From Chrysomallon squamiferum (Eukaryota > Mollusca > Gastropoda > Neomphalida > Peltospiridae), in the NCBI GenBank assembly GCA_012295275.1, contig CM022671.1, positions 29,198,750 to 29,253,749 of the forward strand: a stretch of 55,000 nucleotides of DNA, in the 5' to 3' direction. The stretch's first letter is position 1; every line of letters starts with the position of its first letter. The position numbers and the translations under genes are program-made. Under the pieces are notes generated by a model, which was given only the letters and a program-made list of their open reading frames with translations, made no database searches and was not told where the DNA came from. Below, piece after piece: positions 22,613 through 54,436 of this stretch.

Positions 22613-23768
22613 TACTGTTATTTTTCTTTTTTTCTTCTTTCCTCTTCTTCTTCTTCTTATTATTATTGTTGTTATTTTATTATCGTCGTCATCACCATTA
22701 TCATTCACTGATCAACTCACCAGACAAAGATATAATGTTCTAACGTTACTCCATTACTCAACTATTCCTTTTGCCGTAGACTTACATACTCAAGAGACTC
22801 TAGCTAATTACGTCATTTAGAAAATTACACATAAAAAAACCAGTCTGTCTTGACACAATGTGAAGAGTGTCACTTACAATAAAATAATCTGCTCCGTATC
22901 TTAACAGCAACGATATAAATCTGGTCCTTTGTCATTATCTTTGATCTGTGTGTACTCAAATAATGGACTGTCATGATAACAGTTAAGTCCTATGAAAACT
23001 GAAACTGGCATCCATTAAGTGGACCAGGAAATAAAGATACAGAAACTGGTGAAGCCACTTCGATGAAAATAAATCTCTTGATATAGCTCTTATAGAAATG
23101 ACTGGATATGAAAAATCAATGCAGAGATGTTATCTAGATAAGTAAATATTTCTTTTAATAAAAAATATTTTTCTTTCTTTCTTTGTCCTTATCTAGAGTG
23201 TCATTTTCGAAAGAAATGTTGACTCGGACGTGAAAGGCGTGACATCATAAAAACTCGTTATTGGACGCGACTCAGTTTACTGTATCAGGCTATCACCAGA
23301 ACAGTACATGGTGTACTATAAATTAACTTGCTCATTTGTTGTATGTGAACTTTTTTTTTTTTTTTTTTTTAAGTGTTAGTACCTGCATTATTTATTTATT
23401 TATTTATTTATGTATTTATTATTATTATTATTATTATCATCATCATTTCATTTTTTTTTTTTTTTCATTTTTTGTTGTAGAGCATTGTCTGCATATCTGC
23501 ATTCATATCTTCTGATTGTTTTTGTTTTATAGTGAGACAAGCCTTGTTCGAAAGAGTGAGTTCGGTGTCTAATTTCGCCATTCTGAAAGCGCTTGCCTTT
23601 GACAACGAAATGACATGCATAATGACGTGTCTGGAAACCAAAAACTGTCTGTACGCTGTGGTGGACATGGCAGCAAAAAGAAACTGTTTCTTGTTACAGA
23701 CTGTGCCAGCTGAAAATAACCCTTTTTTTCTTTCTGACACAAGCAGAATCTATAAAATCTTGTATTAA
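20557..23768 (+). CDS. Lectin gene E: secreted C-type lectin domain plus PAN/apple-like domain
   Basis: Exons 20557-20608 (signal, MDIKKNLLLLCFIEIVSG), 21384-21555 + 22365-22576 (CTLD) and 23533-23768 (PAN-like, stop TAA). The total is 672 nt or 223 aa. Exon sizes 52, 212 and 236 equal those of gene D, so D and E are the closest pair in layout. The CTLD has the six cysteines (LCR, KCY, RCE, NCV, DCN, LCQ), YWFGMND and QPNGG. It also has E-W-Q-D before the fifth cysteine, the best-preserved WND-like motif in the cluster. This copy is therefore the likeliest to bind calcium and sugar. The PAN core is C-x3-C-x5-C-x14-C-FLL. A polyadenylation signal follows at 23845. Function as a secreted recognition protein is inferred from the domains. 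Confidence 0.88.
20743..20813. repeat. (AAT)n microsatellite
   Basis: About 23 triplets in intron 1 of gene E. Confidence 0.9.
21619..21868. repeat. CA/TA dinucleotide tract
   Basis: Mixed (CA)n, (TG)n and (TA)n repeats in intron 2 of gene E. The Tyr/Ile/Val/Cys frames reported here are artefacts. Confidence 0.9.
22578..23532. other. Intron 3 of gene E
   Basis: Starts with (TTA)n and pyrimidine-rich sequence (22578-22690), then mixed DNA, a T run (23351-23371) and TTTA repeats. A CATAAAAAC TATA-like stretch with GGCGTGACATCA upstream lies at 23237-23256 and might be a secondary promoter; weak. Confidence 0.45.
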
Positions 23769-23914
23769 TAATGTTTAATTAAAATACAAGATCGTGGCAT
23801 CAACAGAGCCACATAATTTTCGAGAAAACGATAATTGATTTATAAATAAAAACAACTCAGTTAAGTTAAACACTGTTCAACCTGGTAGTAACGGTACGAT
23901 GTAGTTCTGTAATT

Positions 23915-23956
<42 letters not shown>

Positions 23957-24558
23957 TATGCGGATCCAAAATGTTAAAGGTGGAAATCTAGTAATAACAA
24001 TCGATGGAAATTTTATCACCATAAAAAAACAGACGAGATGTGAAGACGTATACTTTTCAGACTTTTTGAGGATTTTATTGGTCTTTTTATCTATTATGTA
24101 CCCAACATTTTGGCATGAGAATAATTAGAAAATTGCAAGTTTACCATTATGGAGAGTTACTTTAACATGAGTCAATTAAATTTGTTCAGTTAATGCATTA
24201 ATTGCCGAAACTGTTTTAACTGCTCCATTTCTGTAATGATTGAATCTGTTACTGTTTGTGGAGTTTTTTTTTTTTTTTTTCGGCTTTTATCTGGCGTTCT
24301 GCTTTAGTTTTATTTTTTTTTACTTTGTGTCTTAAAAGTCATCTAAATAATAATTTCATATTAAATCTGTAATAATAATAACAAATAAATCATGCACATC
24401 GTGTGATTTTAAAAATTTATTTCCAATCTGTATTTGAATGTGATGTTTCAACACTTTTTTGGAGGTAATAATTTTATTTTATAAAATTAAATTGCTATTT
24501 CGTTGTCTATTAATATAAGTTATTTATTTTTCCAGTGACCAAAAAGAAAAATGTTAAG

Positions 24559-24614
<56 letters not shown>

Positions 24615-25461
24615 TTGCTACTTTATTTGATATATGTCATATTTCTTTTTTGTATTGAGTATAACACTACAGACAGAAGAGTACAAACCACAGATTTCAA
24701 CAAATTAGTCACACTGAACTCATTAAATTTGACAAACCAAGAATAAAACTGTCAAACAAAAAATAAATAAATAAAATAATAAATAATGATAAAAAATTTA
24801 AATTTAAAAAAAATGTTTTAAACAAATTTAATCAAAAGAATATATTTGGAACTTTCACTCAGAACTGCTTTAGAAACATATGATTGATAAGATGAGAGGA
24901 TTGTTTTCTGGTAAATGATAACAGGATTACTCATCATGAATCTCAGAACAATATATCAGCACTCCAATATCATTATGCAAACTATTAAAAACCTGTGACT
25001 TGTTATACAACTCTGATCTGACTGAACAATAATTATAAAAAATAAAACAAAAATATATATGTATTCAAGATTAAAATGAAATAAAAATTAATATTACCAA
25101 TACCAAATGAAGTTAGATTTTCAAAAATACACTTTATTGATCTTGATCTGATCATTATTCTGATCTAATCAAAATAATGCATGATCAGTAATAAAAATAT
25201 TCTTATCATTAAATTAAAACAAAATTTATAAAACTGATCACAATCATATAGATAAGTTTTTACTATGTATCTAGAAATATCATTACTCATGCATCAGTAT
25301 TTCTTTCAACTTGTGATTTCCAGATATACTATTAAATAGAAAAGGTTTTCTTGTAGAGTACATAACACAAAATATTTGTAAACTAAACTATTAAACTTTA
25401 AAGATATCTTGTTTCTTTTCTTTAAAAATAATTTATATATAAAATAGTTTTATTGTATTTC

Positions 25462-25499
<38 letters not shown>

Positions 25500-26407
25500 G
25501 TGGGTTTTTCTTAGGGGGAAGGGTTTAATTTATTTATTTTGTTGTAAAAGTTACAACAGTTTTAAGCATTTTACAAACAAAATGAACTAATAAAGTATAT
25601 TTCAGCCCAAGATGTGCTACAGCTAACAATTTCAGTATGAATAAATCATAAAATTGCAGCGTATCAAAAAATATTTGCATTTACCATTATACATTTGTTT
25701 TTGCATAAATTAAAACTTAATTCATTCATAAATAATGTTCTTACAATACAACATATTTGTAAACAATGAACTTTCGAGCATACTACCCCAACTGATACTT
25801 GTGATGGTCATAAAAACTGAATTTAATACCGTCATTCTAAACTCTAAATTATTTCTTACATATCCATTAAAAGGTGATAGATGAGCAACTGTCATGCACT
25901 TAAATAAATAAATAAATAAATAAATAAAATAATAATAAATAATTAAATAAATAAAAATAAAAATATTGTTATACTGGTATATGAATGCAGCTAAAATGTG
26001 AAATGAAATCAGAGAACAAATGTTTCTGCTGGAAAATTCTTCAGTTTAATTTACTATAAACAGAAGGCTGCCAAAAATCTTGATAGGCTGGTATGATTCA
26101 AAGTATCCCAAATATTTTGTCTGCTATGGATTCAAAATGATTTTTCTCGTTCTTCTTGTGTTCATATTACTGTTCAGATAATACAAATTGTGTCAAACAA
26201 AAATTGTTGTAACTGAAATTTCCACCACACCATCTCATTTAAAGGTTTTTATATATTTTTTTTTCTTCAGTTTTTGTATATCTTTCATGTTGTAGGTTCT
26301 GTTCATTTTAAATTATGATTACTGACACTCAACAAAATATTTTTCATAAGGAAATCCTTTATACTGGCTGTGTTGGATTTTGTTAAACATTGGTATCAAA
26401 ATTATAT
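23769..26407. other. Spacer between gene E and CD2BP2
   Basis: AT-rich. The polyadenylation signal AATAAA at 23845-23850 serves gene E. (AAT)n lies at 23918-23954, (GA)n at 24563-24610, (TA)n near 25463-25497 and (AAAT)n at 25899-25960. The part nearest 26408 must hold the 3' UTR of CD2BP2 (minus strand). No other gene is supported. Confidence 0.55.
23845..23850 (+). terminator. Polyadenylation signal of gene E
   Basis: AATAAA 77 nt after the stop codon of gene E. Confidence 0.45.
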
Positions 26408-28651
26408 TCAAGTATACAATTCAAAGTCAATTCTGTTTGACTTGTAAAATGGTCCATCTGCTCCCACTTTTCTGCAGAATGCAACATCTTTGAAGAAACC
26501 TTCATTCTCCCAAGCAAGCATCTGAGAAGAGGTAAATGGACCATGGAGTACTGCTGTTTCTTTATCCTCCCACTTGTATTCCCACATGATTTCGTTGGGC
26601 AGCGAAGACGAAGCTTCATCTGAAATGAAGTAAATGGTTTAAAACCTCTGTTACATAAAATTGTATCTGAAATTTAATAGCAACAGTTTAAAACCCTATA
26701 ATGTGAAAGTAAAGCATGACAGACAGTATTTTTTCTTCTTTTCAAAATGATTTCATAATTCAAATCTTGAAACATGGGAATGGTAAAACTGCTTTGGAAA
26801 ATGTTACTGTTATTAAGGAGAATATTTGTTATGCTAGGGTAATTTTCTTGAATTAAAAAAAAAAAAATGTTTCGTTTATAAATATATAATTAACTATTTA
26901 TGGAACCAGACAAATCTACGATACTTTTATGATGTAAAAATACTTCTTTCATAAATGTTTTTTTTTTAAAAACAATTTTATTTACCTTTTGATTCAGATG
27001 AAGTATCTTCACTTTTGGTTTCACTCATATTTTTATTGACATCTTCTGATTTATCTTTTGTTTGTTTTTTATCAAAATTATCTGCAAACATGTCCAAAGC
27101 ATCGTCATCATCAATGTTAGAAGGCACATCAAACTTTACTCTTTTCTTTTCTTCGTCCATCTGTTTGAGTTTGTAAGAAAGTTTCTCATAAGTCATTTCA
27201 TAAATGTCCATAATTCCTTCCTGCACACACTGATCAGCCAGTTCTGTTAATTTCAGCATTTTTTCTTTATCTTCCACTTCCTTATCTTCATCCACCTCTT
27301 TCTCACTGTTCACTTTTTGTTTCTTTGCTTTCCAACGTTGGCTGGCAGAAACTATCTTCCCTTTGTTACTTCCAAGTCGTCTCAGAGCTTTAGCAATTGT
27401 CTCCCCTGATTTCATGAGTGCCAACATTTCTTGGTAAACAGATCTGTAGTCGAGAGGAGGTAACTCTCCATCACTGTCCTCCATGCTTTCCATCTGCCTT
27501 TTGGTTCCACTCTTTTCACTCTTTTTAATTTTGACCCAGTCAATGTTGTCAATCCATTCATCTCTAATATTTCCCTAAAGTGAAAAATAATTAGTAATTC
27601 ACAAGAACCACTTTCTCCATATTTTTAATAAGGAAAAGGGCTATTTACTATTTATAGTGAACTAATACATCTTAGCTGTCGATAAATCATTTAAAACATA
27701 TTTATAAATAATTAAAAAATAACTAAGTCATTTACTGTTTATTTATTTTATATATATATTTCAAAACATCAGAAATTCTGTAAAGATTTATTATATAATT
27801 ATAATGTTTTTAGAAAAAAGCGGCAGAATAAGTATCAAGTACCTTTGTTTTATCAAAAATGTACATGCCATCTTTATCAAAATGTCCCTCTTCCATTTCC
27901 TCCCGCATGTTAAATGGTGTGACACGTACGCCTTCATCGAAGTCAACTGTAGCTTCTTCCTGACCTGAAAACAGCAATGAAGAAAAATATCAGGTTTTAT
28001 TTTATTTTATTTTATTATTATTTTTTTTTTTTAAAAATAAAAGAACAGAAAGAAACAAGCATGTTGGTGACATCTGAAACATCTACATCTTCCTAAAGGT
28101 CCGGCATGTCCAAGAACTCACCATTACTAAGGAGATAAAATTCAAGTAGACAATCACGGTGCCTACACCTCTTCTTTCGGGGGACAGCAATCGTGGAGGT
28201 TATCAATATGTACCATTTGTGGAGAAGAATAGCTCTCCAACCAATCAGCAAAAGTATTATTTTCATGCATAAAGCAGGTGCAGGTAATGATATGAACAGT
28301 TTAAACTTTACATGTTTATTCGACTAGTCGACTCTTAATAGTTAATGTCAAGTTCTTGAAGTTGCGGGCACGGAGACTGCTTAGTTGTAAACATATATAT
28401 TTTATGTGTTTCTTCGTTTATTATGTTCCTGTTTAAATATGCATGAATTCGAATTATTATTCAAAAATATATTTCCCTTTACCTTCTATGTCTTCTTCGT
28501 CCAGTACTTCGACACCTTTATCTTCGTCATATTCTTCATCACTATCAAGAGAGTGTTTTTCTTTAAATCGGCCAGTATTTATAACTCGCTTCTCAGTTTT
28601 ATGTTCTTCAGCAAACATGTCTTCCTGAAAATCTTCATGTTTTGATGCCAT
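26408..28651 (-). CDS. CD2BP2: CD2BP2: GYF-domain protein of the U5 snRNP
   Basis: Four exons on the minus strand: 28483-28651, 27843-27964, 26986-27574 and 26408-26619, with phases 1, 0, 1. They give 1092 nt or 363 aa against about 341 in human. The N-terminus has the acidic [15 protein letters not shown] segment. The middle has [18 protein letters not shown] and then [12 protein letters not shown], both hallmarks of the family (yeast Lin1). The last exon encodes the GYF domain: [24 protein letters not shown] and the closing NRIDFELYT. The GYF triad reads G-F-F here, a conservative change. The family protein is a nuclear component of U5 snRNP and its GYF domain binds proline-rich peptides of splicing factors. 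It lies head to head with SANBR across about 1 kb. A stretch of unknown origin occupies intron 1 at about 28090-28220. Confidence 0.95.
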
Positions 28652-29701
28652 TTTGTTATAATGAACACCTTTTGTTCAGGAAAAAAATAATTTAAAAAAC
28701 GATACCACTTGAAAAACCATCAAATCTCGTCCATTGAATACGATTTACGAGACAAAACGAGAAGGGTCGAATCGTTGTATGTTCTGATAGTGGAAAAAGG
28801 ATCGTATTTCGTTGTTAGTTGTACCTGCAATAAAATAATGTTTTTCCAACAATTTTCTGCTTTGCTTTAAATATCAATATTTATGTTAATAATTAAATTA
28901 ACTGAAATCTATTTTTATTGAAAATATTTAAATCCCACATACAGATGATAAATAATGTAGGTTTTATATTACGCACCTTAGCACCAAGATGGTTGTTATT
29001 ATGCATAGAAACCGACGCTTTTCAAATCAACAGGCATAAGGCATACTTTTTTAATGACTTGCCTCTTGTTATCTTGTTACATGATACACCTAATTTTTGT
29101 ATTTGAGGTAAATTACCAATTCAGAAGATTGATATGGTTTATTATTTTAAATATCTGTGTCAGACACCTGCTGTGGTCTCACATTATAGTTTATTTGTGT
29201 GACAAAACTATTTAAAATAAATTTGATTAATCTCTTTCGTTACATGTTTTGATAGTTTTGTTGTTGAAAACGATACATGTAATAGTAAAAGTTTTGTATG
29301 GAAAACAACTTATGTCTCTACATGGTTTGTTGTCCTTTTTTTTTTTTCTTTTTTTTTCTTTCTTTTTTCTTCTTTATATATATAGAGAGAGAGAGAGAAT
29401 TTTTTCCCCAGTGTCAACATAATTTTACAAATATTAAATTTTATTGGTATCCTTCCATCACTTTCTTTATGTTTGATTCACTATAGGGTAAAAAAATTAT
29501 TAAAGGTAATACAAAATTTTAATTCAAGATAAATTTTTATTAATTTAATAAAGTTTATCTTCGTGAACTAATACAAAGATATAGTGTTCAAAATACAGCC
29601 TGTAATTATGTGCAGTTCTTATTTATTATTTCTGGACATTTCAGTTTAAAAATTTCCTTTAATTTTCAGTTTCCTTTGACTTTCTCTGATGGTGCTACAT
29701 A
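28652..29701. promoter_or_regulatory. Divergent promoter interval between CD2BP2 and SANBR
   Basis: The first 150 bp upstream of the CD2BP2 start codon are clearly richer in CpG (ACGAGAC, ACGAGAAGGGTCGAATCG) than the surroundings and hold an inverted AATACGAT/ATCGTATT pair (about 28738 and 28801). The rest is AT-rich. An acceptor-like TTTTCAG at 29662-29668, before the SANBR start codon, suggests that SANBR has an untranslated first exon in this interval. Confidence 0.45.
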
Positions 29702-49031
<19,330 letters not shown>

Positions 49032-50306
49032 GTACATGGCTCACTGTGGAAACCATGGTAACAAGTTAATCATAACTGCAACTGCTTATTGATCTCTTAT
49101 TTGGTGACGAGTTTTGTCCTAATTAACCGAGAACAGAAGGTGTATGTGTTTAAGACTTGATGTTATTACATTTGATGTGAGTGGCATTATTATAACTAAT
49201 TTATACAAAATAATTATTATTCCAAGCTTTTACAAATAAGTCTTGTTGTTGTTTGTTTGTTTGTTTGTTTTGGGATTGTTTTTTGTCCTTGTTGTTTTCT
49301 GGGCTTTCTGTTTATAGAGAAGGGGTATTTGTTTTGTTTTTATTAGTTAAATTTAATTTAATTTTTTTTAATTTATTTTTATTTTATTTTGTTCTATTAT
49401 TAGTTTTAGTTTTAGGGGACTTTTTTGGTTGTTTGTTTGTTTGTTTGTTTTTTGTTTTGTTTTTTTAATTTAATATTTCTATTAATAGTTTGATGGTATG
49501 AATAGACTGTTTGGAATTAAAAGAACTGAACAAATTCAGTGATTATTAATTTGTGAAATTCAAGCATTTTTTTTAATCAATATTTTATTTTATTTCATTT
49601 TATCATATTTTATTTATTTATTTATTTATATAAACTGAAAAAGATACAATACCCTCTCTAAACAAGCAAAAAACACATTTTATAAATCTATATACATGAC
49701 ATTCTTTTAGTTTTCTTAAATTATTATTATTATTATTTTTTTTTTTTTTTTTACTTTAAATTTTAAAACAAATGATATATCTGTATAAAAAGAAAATGGT
49801 ATGAAAAGAAGAATAAATGTAGGCTAAAAGTATGGTACACTATTTTGACCTATATAAAATATACCATTACCTCCTGATTTTGTCATTTTTCTTTCACATA
49901 TTCAATGTGTATGTAAAACAATGGCTGATCCAAGATGTCAGAAATGTTAGAGAACAATTGTTTTGATAAATAGATCAATAAAATTAAAAATGAAACTACA
50001 GTTGAAATAGGTTGCATTATTTAGAAATGAAACAAAAAAAAAAAAAACATTGATTTTCAAGAAAATCAAAAAAAAAAAAAAAAAAATCATGCTAATAATA
50101 GAGTATTTGACATTCAAGGAATTTAAAATATTCCATTAAAAAACCCATTTGAAGTGCACTTAACTCAAACATCACTGATATGTATAGAATTGTTCAATTA
50201 ATGTGTGCAATCATCTCAAGAGATCAATATTAATGCAATAAATATTAATGTGCATATGTATAATATTAAATAATTTATCTTAACATCTGTCCACAATGAA
50301 ATAATT

Positions 50307-50375
<69 letters not shown>

Positions 50376-50871
50376 TCTTTCTCTCTCTCTCTTTTTTCTC
50401 TCACACATTAATTAATTAATGAAAAATATATATATTAGTGTTATTATTATAATGGTTTTACTGTTGTCTTATTTCTTATTTTATTAATTTAAATAATAAT
50501 AATATAATGTCTGTAATGCAGGATGCTTAAAAGATTTTCTGTACTCTGCTTTTAATCATGTAATTATTTAATAACGAAATTCAGGAAGTCTTTGCTGTAA
50601 TATGATTGCTTTTCTTGAATAAATACATATGTGTCTTTTCTTCTTCTTTTTTTTTTTTTTATTTTTTTTTTTTTGGTGATGTTTGCTGCAGGTAATTAAT
50701 TGCATGGTAAATATAGAAATAATGGCACAATTGAGAATATTCTGCATGGCAATGAATGACAGAAATGCCAGATAGAAACAAAATTCATTTATTTTTATAT
50801 TAAATTTCTGACTCATTTTAGTTCTTGAAAAAATCTTAATTTATAGAATATATCTATTTCTTTAGAAATTG

Positions 50872-50922
<51 letters not shown>

Positions 50923-51958
50923 ACTTGATCAGGAAAAAAACAAAGACAATACAAAAATGTTCGATGCCATGCTCCTGATGTGTGAGTTTATGTGTGTGAA
51001 AAAATATATATAATAATAAATTAATTACATGTCAAAAATTATATTCAAAACTATGACAACACTCCCATTGCCTTTTTTGAAATGCTGAAACCACCTGTAA
51101 TTTTTAATTATTATTATTATTATTCTGTTGTTTTGGGGGGGGTTTCACTATCTTTTCTACTACTTCACTAATTTCTTATTTGTTTTCCTGTCAATCATCA
51201 AGAAACCAATCAAAAGTCACAGCACTTTATAATTTTTAATTAGCTATCCAGTCTAAATTTACAGGACTTTTTTCTAAATTTTAATTATCTACTGCATTTT
51301 TATTTTTTTTTTTTTTTTTTTTCTTTCTCTGAAAATACGTGAATTACATTTTAGGCTTCTTGAAATGAACAGGAACTTTAATTAACTTTGATTTAAAAAC
51401 TGTTGGCATTTAAAAACAAAAATAATAGTTTGCATGTCCTAGAAGCCAGAGAAATACATCAAGAAGCCTGAGATACTGAATTGCTTTTTGATTTCTTTTA
51501 ATTGATACCTGTCATTTGATCAAGAAAAGTAAATTGCATAGTACCAACAAGGCTGAATAATGTTTACAAAAATAAAAAATGTATGAAGAAAAGTATAAAT
51601 GAACAACAGCAACAATAAGTAAGTGAATAAATTAAGAAATACACTGTCCAGTTCACATAAATTACTGTGTAAACACAAATGAACTAAACTACTTTTTGGA
51701 TATGTCCATGTTATTGTTTTATTTATGTTGTAACAACCAATCTTTGCTGCAAATAATGTTAAAAATAACAAACTGAAGAGGATGCTTGAATGACGATATT
51801 CTTCTGCTATTGTCATGTCACTGCATAACTTAAATATAGAAAGGCAGAGAGACAGAAATGCAAACAAAGATATATAATTAGAAAAGAAGAAAAAATATTT
51901 CTGTATATCATGTAGTCTCTATTTCTAAGGAAATATTTTTTTTTTATTATTATTATTC

Positions 51959-52005
<47 letters not shown>

Positions 52006-53072
52006 TCATTTGAAATAACATCATGATAAGAAGCTTTAAAGTTAAAATATCAGCTTTTTTGCATCACAGAACTTCTCATTTTAATGTCATACAACAAGTA
52101 ATACCAGCAAAGACTGGCACCAGAAGCAAAAGCTAAAAGTATATTTACAAAATGTATTTGGCATCTTTGTTCACATGCCATCAAAGGTAAGCTTTAGGTA
52201 CATATATAGAATATTACTTTTATACATCAAAATGTAACACAGTGATGAGAAAAGAAAAAATTCTTCCACTAATAGATGTGTTTGTGTGTGTGTGTGTGTG
52301 TATGCGTGGATAATATTTTTATCTTGTGTACGTAGGAATGTATACAAAAGCTGACCAAACCTTTCTGTCATAGTCACAACTAATAACATGAGAGAACTGT
52401 AGACAGACAGACAGACAGATAGACAGATAGACAGATAACTGGTAAGAGTAAATTGCCTAGCAGTGGATGAACACAGTTGATAAACTAATCGTGTGCTCAT
52501 CATAAAACAGTCGTGATTAAATACAACTGAATGAAGCAAAACAATAAAAGTAGTTTAAATCGTGGGTGTTTTTGTTTTCCATTACCAGATGGTGTATACT
52601 ATTGATTTTATTATTTTAATTCTAGACTGTCAGGAGAAATATAATGTATTCTTGTGATTAGGATGTCTGAATGCATATATAACAGACAATGATGTATATT
52701 TTTGTTTAATGAATAAACGTTTGTTTAATTTAACTTTGTTTTTTTAACAGCGTGTATTTGTTTTAATCAGTTAATGATTGTTTAACAACAGTGCCTGTTA
52801 ATATTTACTATTGTTAGGACACAAACATAATTATTATTATTATGTTGTTGGGATTTTGGGGTTTTATTGTGGGGATTTGATATATGATATGAAAGAGGAA
52901 ATCTGTTGCTGCTGTTCTGTAATGTTGTTTATCAGTTAGCAGCATAGAATGTTGTATGTATACCTTCCCATAGATCGCAAAATATACAGGTTTTATAAAT
53001 CAGTTGTGTAACATTTTCATACTGAAGAGGATTGATAAACCATTCCATGATGAATACTGAGTATTGTGATGA

Positions 53073-53104
<32 letters not shown>

Positions 53105-54436
53105 TTTATTGTGTATGAGTGCATAGTCAGTCCCGAATATAGGCCTATAAATATATGTATTTTCCTTTCAAGATATCAGTCAGAGCAGAAGTCGAAAATT
53201 AAACATAAATTTTATTATTTATATTAATTATTTTTTTATCAAGAAATTACCTGAATTGTTAAATCCGATAACTTTCATCGAATTAACAACACAAAACACT
53301 GTAAAATAAAATGAAAGGTTCCTGACGTTGTTGTAGTTTATTTCTACAATAATTTACATCATGATATTGCTCTGTTGATGATATTTCTTCATACATAACA
53401 AAAGATGAAAAAATGATAATAAAAAGACCATAAAAAAAACGAGTTTTCAATAGTTTAATAAAATATTCTAGATTACGTTCAAAATATATCTCAAATACAA
53501 AAATGAGTGTATGTTGAATAGGCACCATGTTTAAATGAACTGATAATATAAAAATCATAAAAAATTTGGACGCAATAAGTAGTTTAACATGTTAAATGTA
53601 ATCATTTTTATTATAAGAGCAATTAATTATCATTTCTTATCACACACACTCACGCATACACATGTATATCAGAGACGCGCGCGCACGTACACAATGACAC
53701 GCATACACTTATACCTACATTTCGATATATTCTTGAAATACTGAAATAAACTCATCCAAGGGATTCATGATTTTTTATAATAATTATTGTTCATAGATGA
53801 TAACAATAACAACAACGATTACAATATTAAAACAAATAAAGATAGAAAGAACAGGAGCATATCCAGGATGTGCTTTGTTTGCACATAAACACACTTTTAA
53901 GTCCACTTTTTTCCTAATTTAATAATGTTTGTTTTTTAAATGTCATCACTTTGACAGGACCAATTGTTATCTATTATCTATTTTATTTTCTATTTTAGAT
54001 TCACTCTGTTTCTATAAAATAGAAAAACACAAAAAAATGAAAATTATATTTTCAGAAATCAGAATATTTCTGTCTAATTAAAATTATATTTTCAGTTGTT
54101 TTTCTATTTTCTGGAAAGAGAGTGAATATAAAATATAAAATAATATAGATAAAATATAATTAATAAATAATTACATATAATGTGAAACATAAAAAAAAAA
54201 AAAAAAATTCGTTTACAATTTTATACAAACCACCATCCAAAGAGAGAAAAAAAAAAAATTAATAAATAAAAAAAAAAAAAAAAAAAAAAAAGAGTGAGAA
54301 GAAAGAAAAAGTGTAGGTGCCAGATTTAAACATCCTTCTTTTTTTTCCTACATAAATTCTTAAATATTTTGTTTTTAAAGCTGACGTAGATAATCAAACG
54401 AAAATACCGGAAGACAAAACAAAGAGAAAATGTACT
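49032..54436. other. Gene-poor spacer between SANBR and the GPCR
   Basis: AT-rich DNA with many homopolymers. AATAAA at 49978 and near 52712 are possible polyadenylation signals for the SANBR 3' UTR. Microsatellites: (CT)n 50310-50392, (ATT)n 50872-50922, (ATT)n 51961-52004, GACA/GATA near 52401-52436. A mixed CA/CGCG stretch lies at 53640-53710. All open frames here are short, low in complexity and unsupported. Confidence 0.6.
50310..50392. repeat. (CT)n microsatellite
   Basis: About 40 CT units with a few interruptions. Confidence 0.95.

Noticed and set aside
26383-26619. 78-codon minus-strand frame starting MKLRLRC
   Set aside because: Wrong frame of the CD2BP2 last exon. The GYF motif appears only in the frame set by the exon 3 donor.
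28090-28220. Higher-complexity stretch in CD2BP2 intron 1 as a SINE or gene fragment
   Set aside because: No tRNA-like box pair, terminal repeat, tail or open frame could be identified; origin left open.
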